Below, piece by piece: positions 17,748 to 28,108 of a DNA stretch of 64,000 nucleotides. Below the pieces are notes generated by a model. That model did not search any database, had not been told where the DNA came from, and saw only the letters and a program-made list of their open reading frames with translations. The translations under genes were made by a program, and so were the position numbers. Numbering within the stretch: position 1 is the stretch's first letter; every line of letters starts with the position of its first letter. Source of the DNA: Paenibacillus sp. FJAT-26967. GTDB lineage: Bacteria > Bacillota > Bacilli > Paenibacillales > NBRC-103111. The DNA lies in contig NZ_LMXH01000009.1 in assembly GCF_001541095.1 (NCBI RefSeq), positions 1-64,000 on the forward strand. The letters run 5' to 3'.

Positions 17748-18566
17748 ATGAATAAGGATTATAAGAGCCAAGTGCGCAAACGTACGGAGAAGCTGCGATC
17801 GAGCCTCGCCCCCGCCGACCGCATTCAGCGGGAACAGCGGATTAACGAGCACCTGACAGCCTGGCTGCAAGTGGCTATAGCCGGAGGCGGCATCCGGGAG
17901 GGCAGACGGACTGCCCTAAGCCTGATGGGAGAGACATCCCACGATCCGTCTTTCTTTAGTGAGAATGAAACTGGAAACTTGCCGAACAGGATGAATTCCT
18001 TGCTCACGGATGGAGAATCGGCCAACCTCCCGCAAACCAAGACAGACCAGAGCGATGAACCTGCTGCCCGGTCTGCCCGCCAGGAAGAGTTTGTACCCCC
18101 TGTGCTCCTGGCTTACGTGCCCTTCCGTTCGGAATGTGACATTAAACCTGTTATCGAGGCTTGCTGGGAAACAGGTATCCGCGTCTATGTGCCGCGTTCA
18201 CTCTACAGTACCCGCGAACTCAAATTTTATGAAATACACAGCTGGAGCGATCTTGGGGAAGGCATGCACGGAATCCTGGAGCCGAATGAGGCCAATGAGG
18301 TTCTGACCGATCTGCTGGCCGTGACCGCCGTGTTAGTACCGGGACTGGCTTTTGACCGGTCTTTCGGGCGGCTCGGCTATGGCGGCGGTTATTACGACCG
18401 CTTTCTGGAAAAACTCCTGATTGCCTGCGGTAAAGCGGAGAAGAAAGTTCCGCCTCTGCTGGCGGCGGCATTTGAGATTCAACTGGCCGATGACCTGCCT
18501 ACGGAAGCTCACGATATCCGGCTGGATGTGATCATTACCGAGAGCGGAATCTATACAAGAACTTAA
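17748..18566 (+). CDS. 5-formyltetrahydrofolate cyclo-ligase with central insert
   Basis: 272 residues from ATG 17748 (TTG 17724 is also possible); the family is normally ~180-200. The enzyme converts 5-formyl-THF to 5,10-methenyl-THF using ATP. The N-terminal KSQVRKRTEKLR segment, LLAYVPFRSECDI (~123), and the signature VPGLAFDRSFGRLGYGGGYYDRFL (~200-223, here quoted in part as GRLGYGGGYYDRFL) are intact. Between the first helix pair and LLAYVPF there is a ~55-residue hydrophilic insert rich in Ser, Glu and Asn. It starts a plus-strand run with moaC, mogA and a molybdopterin-binding protein. Confidence 0.9.
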   Translation: MNKDYKSQVRKRTEKLRSSLAPADRIQREQRINEHLTAWLQVAIAGGGIREGRRTALSLMGETSHDPSFFSENETGNLPNRMNSLLTDGESANLPQTKTDQSDEPAARSARQEEFVPPVLLAYVPFRSECDIKPVIEACWETGIRVYVPRSLYSTRELKFYEIHSWSDLGEGMHGILEPNEANEVLTDLLAVTAVLVPGLAFDRSFGRLGYGGGYYDRFLEKLLIACGKAEKKVPPLLAAAFEIQLADDLPTEAHDIRLDVIITESGIYTRT

Positions 18567-18589
18567 GAATGTGAAAGTAGGGAAAGCTA

Positions 18590-19084
18590 GTGGTTTCATC
18601 GGACAAACTGACTCATTTTAATGAACAGGGACGAGCCCGGATGGTAGATATCAGCGGGAAAACGACTACCAGACGCACGGCAGTGGCCCGTACGACCGTT
18701 ACAATGCTGCCGGATACACTCCGCATAATCCGCGAAGGCGGTCTTGCCAAGGGGGATGTGCTTGCGGTATCTCAGGTTGCAGGGATTATGGCTGCCAAGA
18801 AGACATCGGATTGGATCCCGATGTGTCATCCGCTTGCGCTGTCGGGAGTTGATATCCGTTTTGAAGAGCAGGGAGACAACGCGCTCGTCATAGAAGCGGA
18901 AGTCCGGACGACAGGGCCGACCGGCGTCGAGATGGAGGCGCTCACAGCTGTCTCGGCAGCCGCACTGACGGTGTACGATATGTGCAAAGCGCTGCAAAAG
19001 GACATGGTGATCGGACCCACCATGCTTTTGACTAAAACTGGCGGTAAAAACGGTGATTTTAACAGAAATGATACCATTTCTTAA
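18590..19084 (+). CDS. moaC: cyclic pyranopterin monophosphate synthase MoaC
   Basis: 164 residues from a GTG start preceded by GGGAAAG. MoaC, with MoaA, turns GTP into cyclic pyranopterin monophosphate, the first molybdenum-cofactor intermediate. [16 protein letters not shown] (~8), [15 protein letters not shown] (~68, with the conserved His) and [22 protein letters not shown] (quoted as [20 protein letters not shown], ~112) are family hallmarks. mogA starts 36 bp after its stop. In B. subtilis rex follows moaC here; that gene is absent in this window. Confidence 0.95.
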   Translation: MVSSDKLTHFNEQGRARMVDISGKTTTRRTAVARTTVTMLPDTLRIIREGGLAKGDVLAVSQVAGIMAAKKTSDWIPMCHPLALSGVDIRFEEQGDNALVIEAEVRTTGPTGVEMEALTAVSAAALTVYDMCKALQKDMVIGPTMLLTKTGGKNGDFNRNDTIS

Positions 19085-19120
19085 TGAATTTTTGTTACAG
19101 TAGAGGGAGAGGTGAGGGGT

Positions 19121-19621
19121 ATGCGCTGGAAGGTTGCGATTCTGACGGCCAGTGACCGCGGTTCCAGGGGAGAGCGGGAAGATACGAGTGCCCAGGTTAT
19201 TCGCGAACTGGTAGAAGAAGAGATCCAAGGAGATATCATTGAATATCGTGTCGTTCCCGATGAAATGGATGAAATTATGGCATCCCTGATTGAAATGACG
19301 GATTATTTTCAAGCAGACCTCATCCTGACGACAGGCGGTACGGGGCTGGCGGCAAGAGATGTGACGCCGGAGGCTACACTCAGTGTAATCGACCGCTCGG
19401 CTCCCGGCTTCGCGGAAGCTATGCGGATGAAATCGATCGAGAAGACGCCGAGAGCTATGCTTTCCCGTGCGGTTACGGGGATTCGGGGTTCCACGCTCAT
19501 TATTAATCTGCCGGGCAGTCCCAAGGGAGTCCATGAGAGCTTGATGGCTATTATCGATGTGTTACCCCATGCGCTATCGGTCCTTACCGGACGGGAACTG
19601 GGGCACAGTGATGAAAGCTGA
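19121..19621 (+). CDS. molybdenum cofactor protein MogA/MoaB family
   Basis: 166 residues, MoCF_biosynth fold. VAILTASDRGSRGEREDTS at the N-terminus, LILTTGGTGLAARDVTPEA (~65-84) and LPGSPKGVHES (~132) are the molybdopterin-binding motifs. MogA adenylylates molybdopterin before molybdate insertion. The ATG at 19121 follows GAGGTGAGGGG; a GTG nine bases earlier is less well placed. Its 3' end overlaps the next gene by 11 bp, pointing to coupled translation. Confidence 0.93.
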   Translation: MRWKVAILTASDRGSRGEREDTSAQVIRELVEEEIQGDIIEYRVVPDEMDEIMASLIEMTDYFQADLILTTGGTGLAARDVTPEATLSVIDRSAPGFAEAMRMKSIEKTPRAMLSRAVTGIRGSTLIINLPGSPKGVHESLMAIIDVLPHALSVLTGRELGHSDES

Positions 19622-20681
19622 GCCGATGCTGCGCGAGGTTAAGGTGGAGGAGGCTGTCGGCCTTGTTCTTGCCCATGATCTCACGCAGATTATTCCCGGC
19701 AAGTTCAAGGGCCGCTTGTTCCGCAAAGGCCACACGATTAAAGAATCGGATATTCCGGCTCTGCTGAGTATCGGCAAGGAGCATATCTATGTGCTTGAGC
19801 TTGCCCGGGGATATATGCATGAGGATGAGGCGGCTCTACGCCTTGCACACGCCGTATGCGGAGCCAATGTCCAGCAGACGGAGCCTCATGAAGGTAAAGT
19901 AACCCTTAAAGCCGCTATCCATGGTCTTGCCAAAATAAACCGGACTTTCGTCCACGCTTTTAATGAAATAGACCAGCTTGTGCTATCCACAATCCGCTCG
20001 AATACAGTCGTGCGGCCGGGCCAGCCTCTGGCGGGGACACGCGTCATTCCCCTGGTGATCGGGGAAGAGCCGGTTGCGCGAGCGGAAGGCTTGGCTGCGG
20101 CGCACAAGGAGCCCGCTGCCGCGCAGGACACGCTGCGCATGAGCCCGGGCGCAGCAGAGCGCGATCACACGGCGGGAGGAGGGCTCATCGCCGTGAAGCC
20201 GCTGCGCAGCCTGCGTGTAGGGCTGATCACCACAGGCAGCGAAGTGTTCAAGGGCCGAATCGAGGATCGCTTCGGCCCTATTGTACGAGCCAAGGTGGAG
20301 GCTCTTGGCTCGCAGGTGATCGATCAGAGGTTCACGCCGGATGACATGGAGGCGATTGGTGACGAGATCCGTCGTTTCCTCGGACTCGGCGCTGATCTTA
20401 TCCTGGTAACCGGCGGTATGTCGGTCGATCCCGACGACCGTACGCCCGGCGCGATCCGCCGGGCAGGGGCCCGCATCGTCAGCTATGGTACGCCGATGCT
20501 CCCCGGCTCGATGCTGATGATGGCATACATCGGCGATGTGCCCGTCATGGGCTTGCCGGGCTGCGTCATGCACGATCCTTACACATCGTTCGATGTCCTT
20601 CTGCCGCGCATCTGCGCCGGAGAAGTAATCGTCCGTGAAGATATTACCGAACTGGGCTACGGCGGGCTGCAGGGCTGTTAG
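19611..20681 (+). CDS. molybdopterin-binding protein, MoeA-like
   Basis: 356 residues. The N-terminal ~150 residues begin REVKVEEAVGLVLAHDLTQI, as in MoeA-type proteins, and the second half is a MoCF domain with LITTGSEVFKGRIEDRFG (~206) and LILVTGGMSVDPDD (~264), plus LPGCVMHDPYTSFD (~320). It is shorter than classical MoeA and probably belongs to the stand-alone group common in clostridia and bacilli; a role in molybdate insertion is inferred. A ~30-residue Ala/Glu-rich, GC-rich stretch (~158-190) separates the halves. The start overlaps mogA. Confidence 0.85.
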   Translation: MKAEPMLREVKVEEAVGLVLAHDLTQIIPGKFKGRLFRKGHTIKESDIPALLSIGKEHIYVLELARGYMHEDEAALRLAHAVCGANVQQTEPHEGKVTLKAAIHGLAKINRTFVHAFNEIDQLVLSTIRSNTVVRPGQPLAGTRVIPLVIGEEPVARAEGLAAAHKEPAAAQDTLRMSPGAAERDHTAGGGLIAVKPLRSLRVGLITTGSEVFKGRIEDRFGPIVRAKVEALGSQVIDQRFTPDDMEAIGDEIRRFLGLGADLILVTGGMSVDPDDRTPGAIRRAGARIVSYGTPMLPGSMLMMAYIGDVPVMGLPGCVMHDPYTSFDVLLPRICAGEVIVREDITELGYGGLQGC

Positions 20682-20720
20682 AGAAGCATATCCGTCAGAC
20701 TGAAGGAGGAATACGTACAC

Positions 20721-21017
20721 ATGTTCCAGAATATAGGGTTTACTGAAATTTTGCTGGTCGCTCTCGTTTGTCTGCTCCTGTTCGGGCCGAGCAAGCTGCC
20801 TGAGCTGGGCAAAGCTTTTGGCCGCACCTTAAGGGAGTTCAAGAACGGCGCAAGAGAAATGATGTCGGAGAGCGAATCCGAGGACAAGAAAGCGGTCAAA
20901 GCTCCCGAAGCCACTCAGGAAGCTCCGGTACCGGCTTCGCTGACTCAGCAAGCCTCACAGCCGCCCGTTTCCGCTAGTGCGGAGAGAAGCGATAATCCCC
21001 GCCGGCTCCCGGATTAA
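20721..21017 (+). CDS. tatA: Tat translocase subunit TatA/TatE
   Basis: 98 residues. One membrane helix (~4-20, GFTEILLVALVCLLLFGP) followed by the FGPSKLPELGKAFGRTLREF amphipathic helix is the exact TatA architecture; an acidic, Pro/Ala-rich tail follows from ~47. TatA assembles the pore for folded twin-arginine substrates with TatC, whose gene starts 46 bp downstream. A clear AAGGAGG precedes the ATG. The same moaC-tatA-tatC order occurs in B. subtilis (tatAY/tatCY). Confidence 0.95.
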   Translation: MFQNIGFTEILLVALVCLLLFGPSKLPELGKAFGRTLREFKNGAREMMSESESEDKKAVKAPEATQEAPVPASLTQQASQPPVSASAERSDNPRRLPD

Positions 21018-21063
21018 TAGGGTTTGCCTGTGAAGGTAGTGAAAGTAGATAGGTTGGTGCTGC

Positions 21064-21852
21064 ATGGATAAAGAACAGCCATTGCTCGAACACTTGACCG
21101 AGCTGCGCAGACGGATTTTCTGGGTACTGGGTGTCCTGGTCGTCGGCGTTGTCATTGGTTTGATTTTTGCAAAACGTGTAATTCTCTTTCTCAAATCCGT
21201 ACCCCCGGCAGACAAAATTGCCTGGCACGTCTTCTCGCCATGGGATGCCCTGCGTTTATACATGAATTTCGGTATGGTTGTCGCCCTGCTTATTACGCTT
21301 CCTGTAGCTCTCTATCATATTTGGGCTTTCGTGAGCCCCGGCCTCAAGAAAGCGGAACAGAAAGCTTCCATCTTGTACATACCGGGAGCTGTCATCTTGT
21401 TCCTTGCCGGTTTGGCATTCGGTTATTTTGTCGTGTTCCCGATGGCATTCTTCTTTACGACGGCGATCAGTCATTCGATGGGAATTACGGAATTGTACGG
21501 TGCCGCTCAATATTTTTCGTTTATGTTCAATATCATTCTCCCGTTGTCGGCACTCTTTGAGCTGCCCATCGTCGTTATGTTCCTGACGAAGCTGCGGATT
21601 CTCAATCCGCTCCGGTTGGCTAAAATGCGCCGGTATGCTTACATGGTACTCGTTATCTTGTCTACCGTTATTACACCGCCGGATGCGATTTCTGCTATTC
21701 TCGTCTCGGTGCCGATGATTCTCCTGTATGAATTTAGTGTCTTTTTGTCGAGAATTATTTATCGCAAGCAGCTTGTACAGGATGCGGCATGGGAAGCCGA
21801 ATATGGAGATCAGGAAGAACTGGACGAGCAAAGCGAACAAGCGGTCAAATGA
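21064..21852 (+). CDS. tatC: Tat translocase subunit TatC
   Basis: 262 residues, six membrane helices. The opening LLEHLTELRRRIFWV is the conserved TatC signature that helps recognise the RR signal peptide, and SPWDALRLYMNFGM, FVSPGLKKAE (cytoplasmic loop, ~95) and STVITPPDAISAI (~208) are also typical. It pairs with TatA directly upstream. Its stop lies in a terminator hairpin. Confidence 0.96.
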   Translation: MDKEQPLLEHLTELRRRIFWVLGVLVVGVVIGLIFAKRVILFLKSVPPADKIAWHVFSPWDALRLYMNFGMVVALLITLPVALYHIWAFVSPGLKKAEQKASILYIPGAVILFLAGLAFGYFVVFPMAFFFTTAISHSMGITELYGAAQYFSFMFNIILPLSALFELPIVVMFLTKLRILNPLRLAKMRRYAYMVLVILSTVITPPDAISAILVSVPMILLYEFSVFLSRIIYRKQLVQDAAWEAEYGDQEELDEQSEQAVK

Positions 21853-21868
21853 CTGCTTGTTTTTTTAT
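21838..21868 (+). terminator. terminator overlapping the tatC stop
   Basis: CAAGCGGTCA and TGACTGCTTG form a 10-bp stem (one G-T pair) with the tatC stop in the loop region, followed by seven T. Confidence 0.8.
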
Positions 21869-21988
21869 ACCTTCTGGCGGAACTGCCAGTCATAGCGGAG
21901 TCCGTCAGGCCGCCGCTTTAACTGTTCAGGGGGGGAAGGACTGTTTATAATGAGATGGAGGAAGATTACGCGGGAATCGAGTGATTGA

Positions 21989-22567
21989 ATGATGATGAAT
22001 CCGGTTATTATGTTGTTGGCCGCCTATGGATTAGGCTGCTTGTCCACAGCGTATCTTCTTATTAGACTTCAGCATGGGCAGGATATCCGCACACTCGGAA
22101 GCGGAAATGCCGGCGCCCGGAATGCAGGGAGGCATTTCGGTTCCAAGACATTTGCTGCGATATTCATTGGAGATGCCGGCAAGGCTGTCCTGGCGGTTTA
22201 TGCCGCTTCCTGGTTCACCGATTCACGGACCGTTCTGTATATGGTGTTGCTGGCGGTAGTGGCGGGCCATGTGTACCCGGTGTTTCTCCGCTTTCGGGGC
22301 GGGAAGGGAATGTCTCCCTTCGCAGGAGGGGCGCTGGCTCTGGACTGGCGTGTTTTTCTCGGTATGCTGGGATTAGCTTTGGTTCTGCTGCTTGTGTTCC
22401 GGAGGTTTACACCTGCAGGGCTTATCGCGATTGTTACTTATCCCTTCTTTATTTATGGAGTTGAATTATCGAGGGCCGGCGCTCTGCTCGGAGGGTTGAC
22501 CGTCTTGCTTATTCTTTTTGCGCACAGAAGTAATATTAAGGAAATGATCAGGGGTGGGGCAGGATGA
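21989..22567 (+). CDS. divergent PlsY-like glycerol-3-phosphate acyltransferase
   Basis: 192 residues, about five to six membrane helices. Canonical PlsY transfers an acyl group from acyl-phosphate to glycerol-3-phosphate. The PlsY blocks are recognisable: LGCLSTAYLL, RTLGSGNAGARNAGR (~35-49), GDAGKAVLAVYAA (~60), VAGHVYPVFLRFRGGKGM (~93-110) and a terminal NIKEM. Motif 1 normally reads GSGNxGATN; here Ala replaces Pro/Leu and Arg replaces Thr, so this is a divergent paralogue. Its stop overlaps the start of the GNAT/aminotransferase fusion by 4 bp (ATGA), strongly suggesting a joint pathway. Whether glycerol-3-phosphate is really the acceptor is uncertain. Confidence 0.85.
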   Translation: MMMNPVIMLLAAYGLGCLSTAYLLIRLQHGQDIRTLGSGNAGARNAGRHFGSKTFAAIFIGDAGKAVLAVYAASWFTDSRTVLYMVLLAVVAGHVYPVFLRFRGGKGMSPFAGGALALDWRVFLGMLGLALVLLLVFRRFTPAGLIAIVTYPFFIYGVELSRAGALLGGLTVLLILFAHRSNIKEMIRGGAG

Positions 22568-24156
22568 GTTTGATATATAAAATTGCTTCGACCAATTCGG
22601 AAATAGAGCAAATCCACCGTTTGAATTACCAGACGTTCGTGGATGAAATCCCTCAACATGAGCCTAATGCGGAATGTCTCAGGGTAGACCGGTTTCATGA
22701 CGAAAATACATATTTGATCGGGAAAAAAGGCGAAAAGCTGGTTGCTATGCTAGCCATACGCGGACAACGTCCTTTTTCGTTGGATGAAAAGCTGGGGAAC
22801 GTGGATGCTTATTTGCCCTTCAAGTCTAAGAATATGGTCGAAATTCGCCTCCTGGCCGTTGACAAGCAGTATCGGAACGGCTCCGCTTTCTACGGCTTGG
22901 CACAGTTCTTGAAGGGCTATCTGTGGGACTCAGACGTAGATATGGCCGTGATGTCCGGAACGACGCGGGAGCTGAAGCTGTACCGGCGGCTCGGTTTTGT
23001 GCCGTTCGCCCACACGGTAGGAACCAAGGAGGCTGCTTTCCAGCCGATGTATATGACCCGGCAGTCTTTCCAGGGATCGGAGACAGCGAAGCTGTTCAAT
23101 AGCCCGGAGTCTGTGTCTTTTTGCGCCGGACCCGTGTCTATTGAAGCTGAAGTAGCCGGATGGATGAACCGCCAGCCTGTGTCGCACCGTTCCGCGCATT
23201 TTGTGGAGAAGATGACGGACGTGCAGGCAAAATTAACTGCTATGACACAGTCGGAGCATGTGCAGATTCTGCTGGGCTCGGGGACACTCGCCAATGATGC
23301 CGTAGCGGGACAGCTTTCGCGCTTAGAGGGAAGAGGGCTGATTCTCGTAAACGGAGAGTTCGGGGGCCGCCTGGTAGACCATGCCCGGCGTATGAGGCTG
23401 GATTTTGATGTGCTGGAAGAGGCTTACGGAAAGCCCTTTGACACGGAGTCGGTCGAGGCGATGCTTCACAAGTCTTCTTATTCGTGGGTATGGATGGTGC
23501 ATTGCGAGACTTCGACGGGAATGCTGAACGACACTGAGTCGGTCGGGGAATTGTGTTCCAAGTATGGGGCAAGGCTCTGTCTGGACTGCATCAGCTCACT
23601 AGGAGCGGTGCGTCTGGATCTGCGGCAGGTGTATCTGGCGAGCGGTGTCAGCGGCAAAGCTATTGGAGCTTACACAGGCCTGGCGTTTGTTTTTCATCAG
23701 GAGAAAATAACTCCGTGCTCTCATCTCCCGCGTTATCTGGATCTGGGTCTGTATGCAGACAAGCAGAGCGTGCCTTTCTCGCATTCTTCTAATTTACTCG
23801 ATGCCTTGAACGAGGCTTTACAAAAATATTCCGATTCCGGCCCTTATGAAGAATTAATGGACATGAGCGAGCTGCTCTATGAAGAGCTTGCCCGATTGGG
23901 GCTTAAGCCTTTGACGGAACAAGATCATGCCGCTCCTCTCATTGTTACGATACCGCTGCGGCACCCTCTTTCTTCCTGCGAAATAGGGGATGAGCTTGCC
24001 CGGCAGGGGTTCTGCCTGCAGTATGAAAGTGATTATCTGGCGGAACGTAATCTTATCCAGATTGCCACAATCGGCATCAGCAGGGAGAGCCTGCTCGATA
24101 TGACGCGCGAGCTGGAAAAGATCCTGGGGAACCTGCGGTCTCCGAGCATGAGCTAA
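22564..24156 (+). CDS. fusion: GNAT-type acyltransferase + class V aminotransferase
   Basis: 530 residues. Residues ~1-165 form a GNAT/acyl-homoserine-lactone-synthase-like domain: IHRLNYQTFVDEIPQHEPN, then YLIGKKGEKLVAMLAIRG, VEIRLLAVDKQYRNG and LYRRLGFVPF. Residues ~180-525 are a fold-type I, class V PLP aminotransferase: FCAGPVSIE, LGSGTLANDAVA (~240), CETSTGML (~318), CLDCISSLGAVRLD (~340) and GVSGKAIGAYTG with the presumed PLP lysine (~366). The combination is unusual: the first domain recalls N-acyl amino acid synthases (FeeM-like), the second serine/alanine-glyoxylate aminotransferases. It is translationally coupled to a PlsY-like acyltransferase. A role making acylated amino compounds is inference; the product is unknown. 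Confidence 0.85.
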   Translation: MSLIYKIASTNSEIEQIHRLNYQTFVDEIPQHEPNAECLRVDRFHDENTYLIGKKGEKLVAMLAIRGQRPFSLDEKLGNVDAYLPFKSKNMVEIRLLAVDKQYRNGSAFYGLAQFLKGYLWDSDVDMAVMSGTTRELKLYRRLGFVPFAHTVGTKEAAFQPMYMTRQSFQGSETAKLFNSPESVSFCAGPVSIEAEVAGWMNRQPVSHRSAHFVEKMTDVQAKLTAMTQSEHVQILLGSGTLANDAVAGQLSRLEGRGLILVNGEFGGRLVDHARRMRLDFDVLEEAYGKPFDTESVEAMLHKSSYSWVWMVHCETSTGMLNDTESVGELCSKYGARLCLDCISSLGAVRLDLRQVYLASGVSGKAIGAYTGLAFVFHQEKITPCSHLPRYLDLGLYADKQSVPFSHSSNLLDALNEALQKYSDSGPYEELMDMSELLYEELARLGLKPLTEQDHAAPLIVTIPLRHPLSSCEIGDELARQGFCLQYESDYLAERNLIQIATIGISRESLLDMTRELEKILGNLRSPSMS

Positions 24157-24465
24157 ACAAGTAAGCCGGATAGTCGGCTTGACATGGCAACGGTACATAG
24201 GCGCGCTGAGAATGCTCCGGCTGGTGAAGCAGGCCGCATAACAGTGTGGCGTGGAGTTTAACCCTCGGTCTTCGGTCTGCGGAGGATTAGCGGAGATTAG
24301 CCGCAACAAAAGCGTGAGTCCATAGATGCGGCCGCGTGTGAATGTCTTTGGTACAAGACGAATAAAAAAAGCCGATCTCGGATACAATGGGGAAGGCACT
24401 TCAGTTTGGGAACGTCTTCCAATTCATTTTTTACCGGAAAAACTATAAAAAATAACAAAACCCAC
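24157..24465. other. 309-bp non-coding stretch before the groE promoter
   Basis: No gene is seen. AAGCCG/CGGCTT (24163-24180) makes a 6-bp hairpin just after the fusion gene but lacks a T run, so it is at best a weak terminator. The remainder shows no conserved structure that I recognise. Confidence 0.5.
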
Positions 24466-24494
24466 TTGCAAAACGATGATAAAATCATTATCAT
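24466..24494 (+). promoter_or_regulatory. sigma-A promoter of groESL
   Basis: TTGCAA (24466-24471) and TATCAT (24489-24494) are 17 bp apart, ending 11 bp before the CIRCE operator. Confidence 0.7.
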
Positions 24495-24505
24495 TAAAAG
24501 TGTTG

Positions 24506-24532
24506 TTAGCACTTAAGATGTTTGAGTGCTAA
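24506..24532 (+). promoter_or_regulatory. CIRCE operator (HrcA binding site)
   Basis: TTAGCACTT, nine bases, GAGTGCTAA: the CIRCE inverted repeat with one mismatch in the left arm (usual TTAGCACTC). HrcA represses groESL from this site until heat shock. Confidence 0.96.
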
Positions 24533-24575
24533 ACCCTAAACCAATCCATACAAACCTAAAGGAGGCTATTTATCC

Positions 24576-24857
24576 ATGATCAAACCGTTGGGTGATCGCG
24601 TTATCATTGAAGCCATTGCGAAAGAGGAAACGACTGCTAGTGGGATCGTACTTCCGGACACAGCCAAAGAAAAGCCGCAGGAAGGTAAAGTTGTAGCGGT
24701 TGGTAGCGGAACGCTGAAAGATGGCGAGCGTATTGCACTGGAAGTTAAAGAAGGCGACCGCATTATTTTCTCCAAGTACGCAGGGACTGAAGTGAAATTC
24801 GAAGGCCGCGAGCTGTTGATTATGCGTGAGAGCGACATTCTTGCCGTCTTAGCCTAA
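24576..24857 (+). CDS. groES: co-chaperonin GroES
   Basis: 93 residues, full length. [18 protein letters not shown] at the start, the mobile loop [18 protein letters not shown] (~16-33) that docks on Gro[13 protein letters not shown] and [19 protein letters not shown] complete the seven-fold ring subunit. AAAGGAGG precedes the ATG. It is the first gene of the CIRCE-controlled operon; groEL follows after 143 bp. Confidence 0.98.
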   Translation: MIKPLGDRVIIEAIAKEETTASGIVLPDTAKEKPQEGKVVAVGSGTLKDGERIALEVKEGDRIIFSKYAGTEVKFEGRELLIMRESDILAVLA

Positions 24858-24997
24858 TTTAGCACAATAACGTAGAACAACTATACTTAAGCATACATTC
24901 GTATACTTGCCGGGACGGCGAGACCGCTCTGACCGGGGGACAAGTAAGGACATAGATCGCAAACGGAAAGCGAATATCATTTCAGGGAGGGTTTTAA

Positions 24998-26633
<1,636 letters not shown>

Positions 26634-26634
26634 A

Positions 26635-26665
26635 ATAAAAACCCTTGGTGCAACAAGGGTTTTTA
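26635..26665 (+). terminator. terminator behind groEL supplied by the element
   Basis: AAAAACCCTTG, six-base loop, CAAGGGTTTTT; it lies just inside the left att core and replaces the displaced native terminator. It may also end the integrase transcript from the other side. Confidence 0.85.
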
Positions 26666-26683
26666 ATAAGTAATGTGTTACTT

Positions 26684-26700
26684 GTTAACGTTTTGTTAAC
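26684..26700. repeat. left-end GTTAAC repeats (putative integrase arm sites)
   Basis: Two GTTAAC palindromes (26684, 26695), each inside TTGTTAAC, 51 bp from the core; matching repeats lie near the right core. Confidence 0.5.
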
Positions 26701-27851
26701 ATTGGATCGCTAGTTTTGAGGCTTCTCATTAGTTCACCGAACTTTTGAGATGCCTCTATTTTTTTTGGTTTAGTTATATGTAGGTAGATGCGTCTGGTTA
26801 TGTCGTCATTAGCATGTCCCAGGCGATGCATAATTTGTTCGAGTGAAATGCCGGCTTCCGCAAGGAGTGATGTATGAGTATGTCTTAGGGAGTGAGGGGT
26901 GAGGTCTTGATTGAGGCAAGATATTCGGAGTAGCCGCTTCATCCTGATCTGTATTACTTTTATGACTTCTGGATATCCAGCGTATCTTCCGGTTTTGGCA
27001 AATACGAAATCGTAATTGGCGTAGGCTGCATTCTTTGATTTTTCAATATCTTGTATGGTTTTTAAATTCATAAGATCGTCCATTATTTCTTGCTCTATTA
27101 CAATGTCCCGAATTGAACTTTTTGTCTTTGGAGTATTTATTTTAAACTCGCTGTAATTGTTTTTGGGATTGTATAAGGTCTTGTTGATGGTGATTGTGCA
27201 ATTATCGAAATCTATATCTCTCCATTTTAGTGCACATAATTCTCCAACACGTATTCCGCTGTATGCGAGAGTCCGAAATATTTCATAGTCTCGTTCTAAT
27301 CCGTGTTCACTAGCGCATTTTAAAAACGTAGCCAAATCTTCTTTTTCTAAGTACCGAGGTATCTCTTCTTTATTTTCTAAGTCCGCTACCGTTTTTACTT
27401 GTTTGGGTACATATGCATTTTCTGCCGGGTTAATCTTTATAGCACCAATTTTTTTACAGTAATCGAAAATCATGTTGCCAGTTGAATGTATCCCTTCCAG
27501 AGTATTGTCAGAAATCCCACTTTCCTTTAAAGATATCAATGCGTCTTGATACATAATCTCGGTTATAGTACCAACAATAAGTTTTTGGAAATATGGCATC
27601 AATTTGTTTCTTTCATATGTCCTAATTCTTATTGTTCCATCTTTTTTAACCTTGCCATGTTTTTGGTAGGACTCTAACCACTGTAATGAAGCATCTTCGA
27701 AATTAATCTTTTGATCCTCTATATAATGGCCTTTGGTTAGCTCTGTATGAAGTAAAGCAGCGGCTGCCTGTGCGGCTGCTTTTGTCTTAAATTCACCTTT
27801 ACCCTTCTGTTTCCTTTCTATGGCTTTATAGACAGCTCGGCGGACTCCGTG
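26685..27851 (-). pseudogene. int: tyrosine-recombinase phage integrase, N-terminally truncated
   Basis: The open frame runs from just after a TAG at 27854-27852 to 26685 (~388 codons), with the first usable start (TTG then ATG) only at 27602. The core-binding domain (SLQWLESYQKHG) and the catalytic domain are complete: AYSGIRVGELCALKW (first Arg), HSLRHTHTSLLAEAG (HxxR), RLGHANDDITRRIYLH (His and the nucleophile Tyr). Upstream of GEFKTKAAAQAAAALLH the usual N-terminal arm-binding domain is missing and the sequence turns into an unrelated endolysin fragment on the other strand, so a deletion joined them. Without that domain efficient integration or excision is doubtful. Family: phage integrases of Gram-positive hosts. 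Confidence 0.85.
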
Positions 27852-28093
27852 CTACTCAAGGATGATAATTTTTTGGACCAGGTTACCAAGGCAACCGCAG
27901 ACGGCCTGGCGGAAGCGTTCGGGCTGCCCGCAGCTGGACTGCAAACGATCCGCTGCAGAATGCTCTGAGCAAGATGCAAAAGGCTGAATTGATCGACACT
28001 CCGGATTATTGGCTGGCTAACGCCCGCGCCGGTGGAACGGTCAAAGGTGAATTTGCTGAGCTGCTTATTATACGTATGGCTGATAAATTATAG
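27843..28093 (+). pseudogene. phage endolysin (amidase) C-terminal remnant, frameshifted
   Basis: Two plus-strand frames together read like the end of a phage N-acetylmuramoyl-L-alanine amidase. The first (27843-27968) contains FLDQVTKATADGLAEAFGLP; after a frameshift near 27945-27957 the next reads DPLQNALSKMQKAEL and ends GEFAELLIIRMADKL at 28093. The 5' part is missing at the junction with the integrase fragment. It lies 15 bp before a holin gene, the usual lysis-cassette neighbour. The lytic enzyme cannot be functional. Confidence 0.65.
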
Positions 28094-28108
28094 GGGAGGG
28101 TCTATTCG

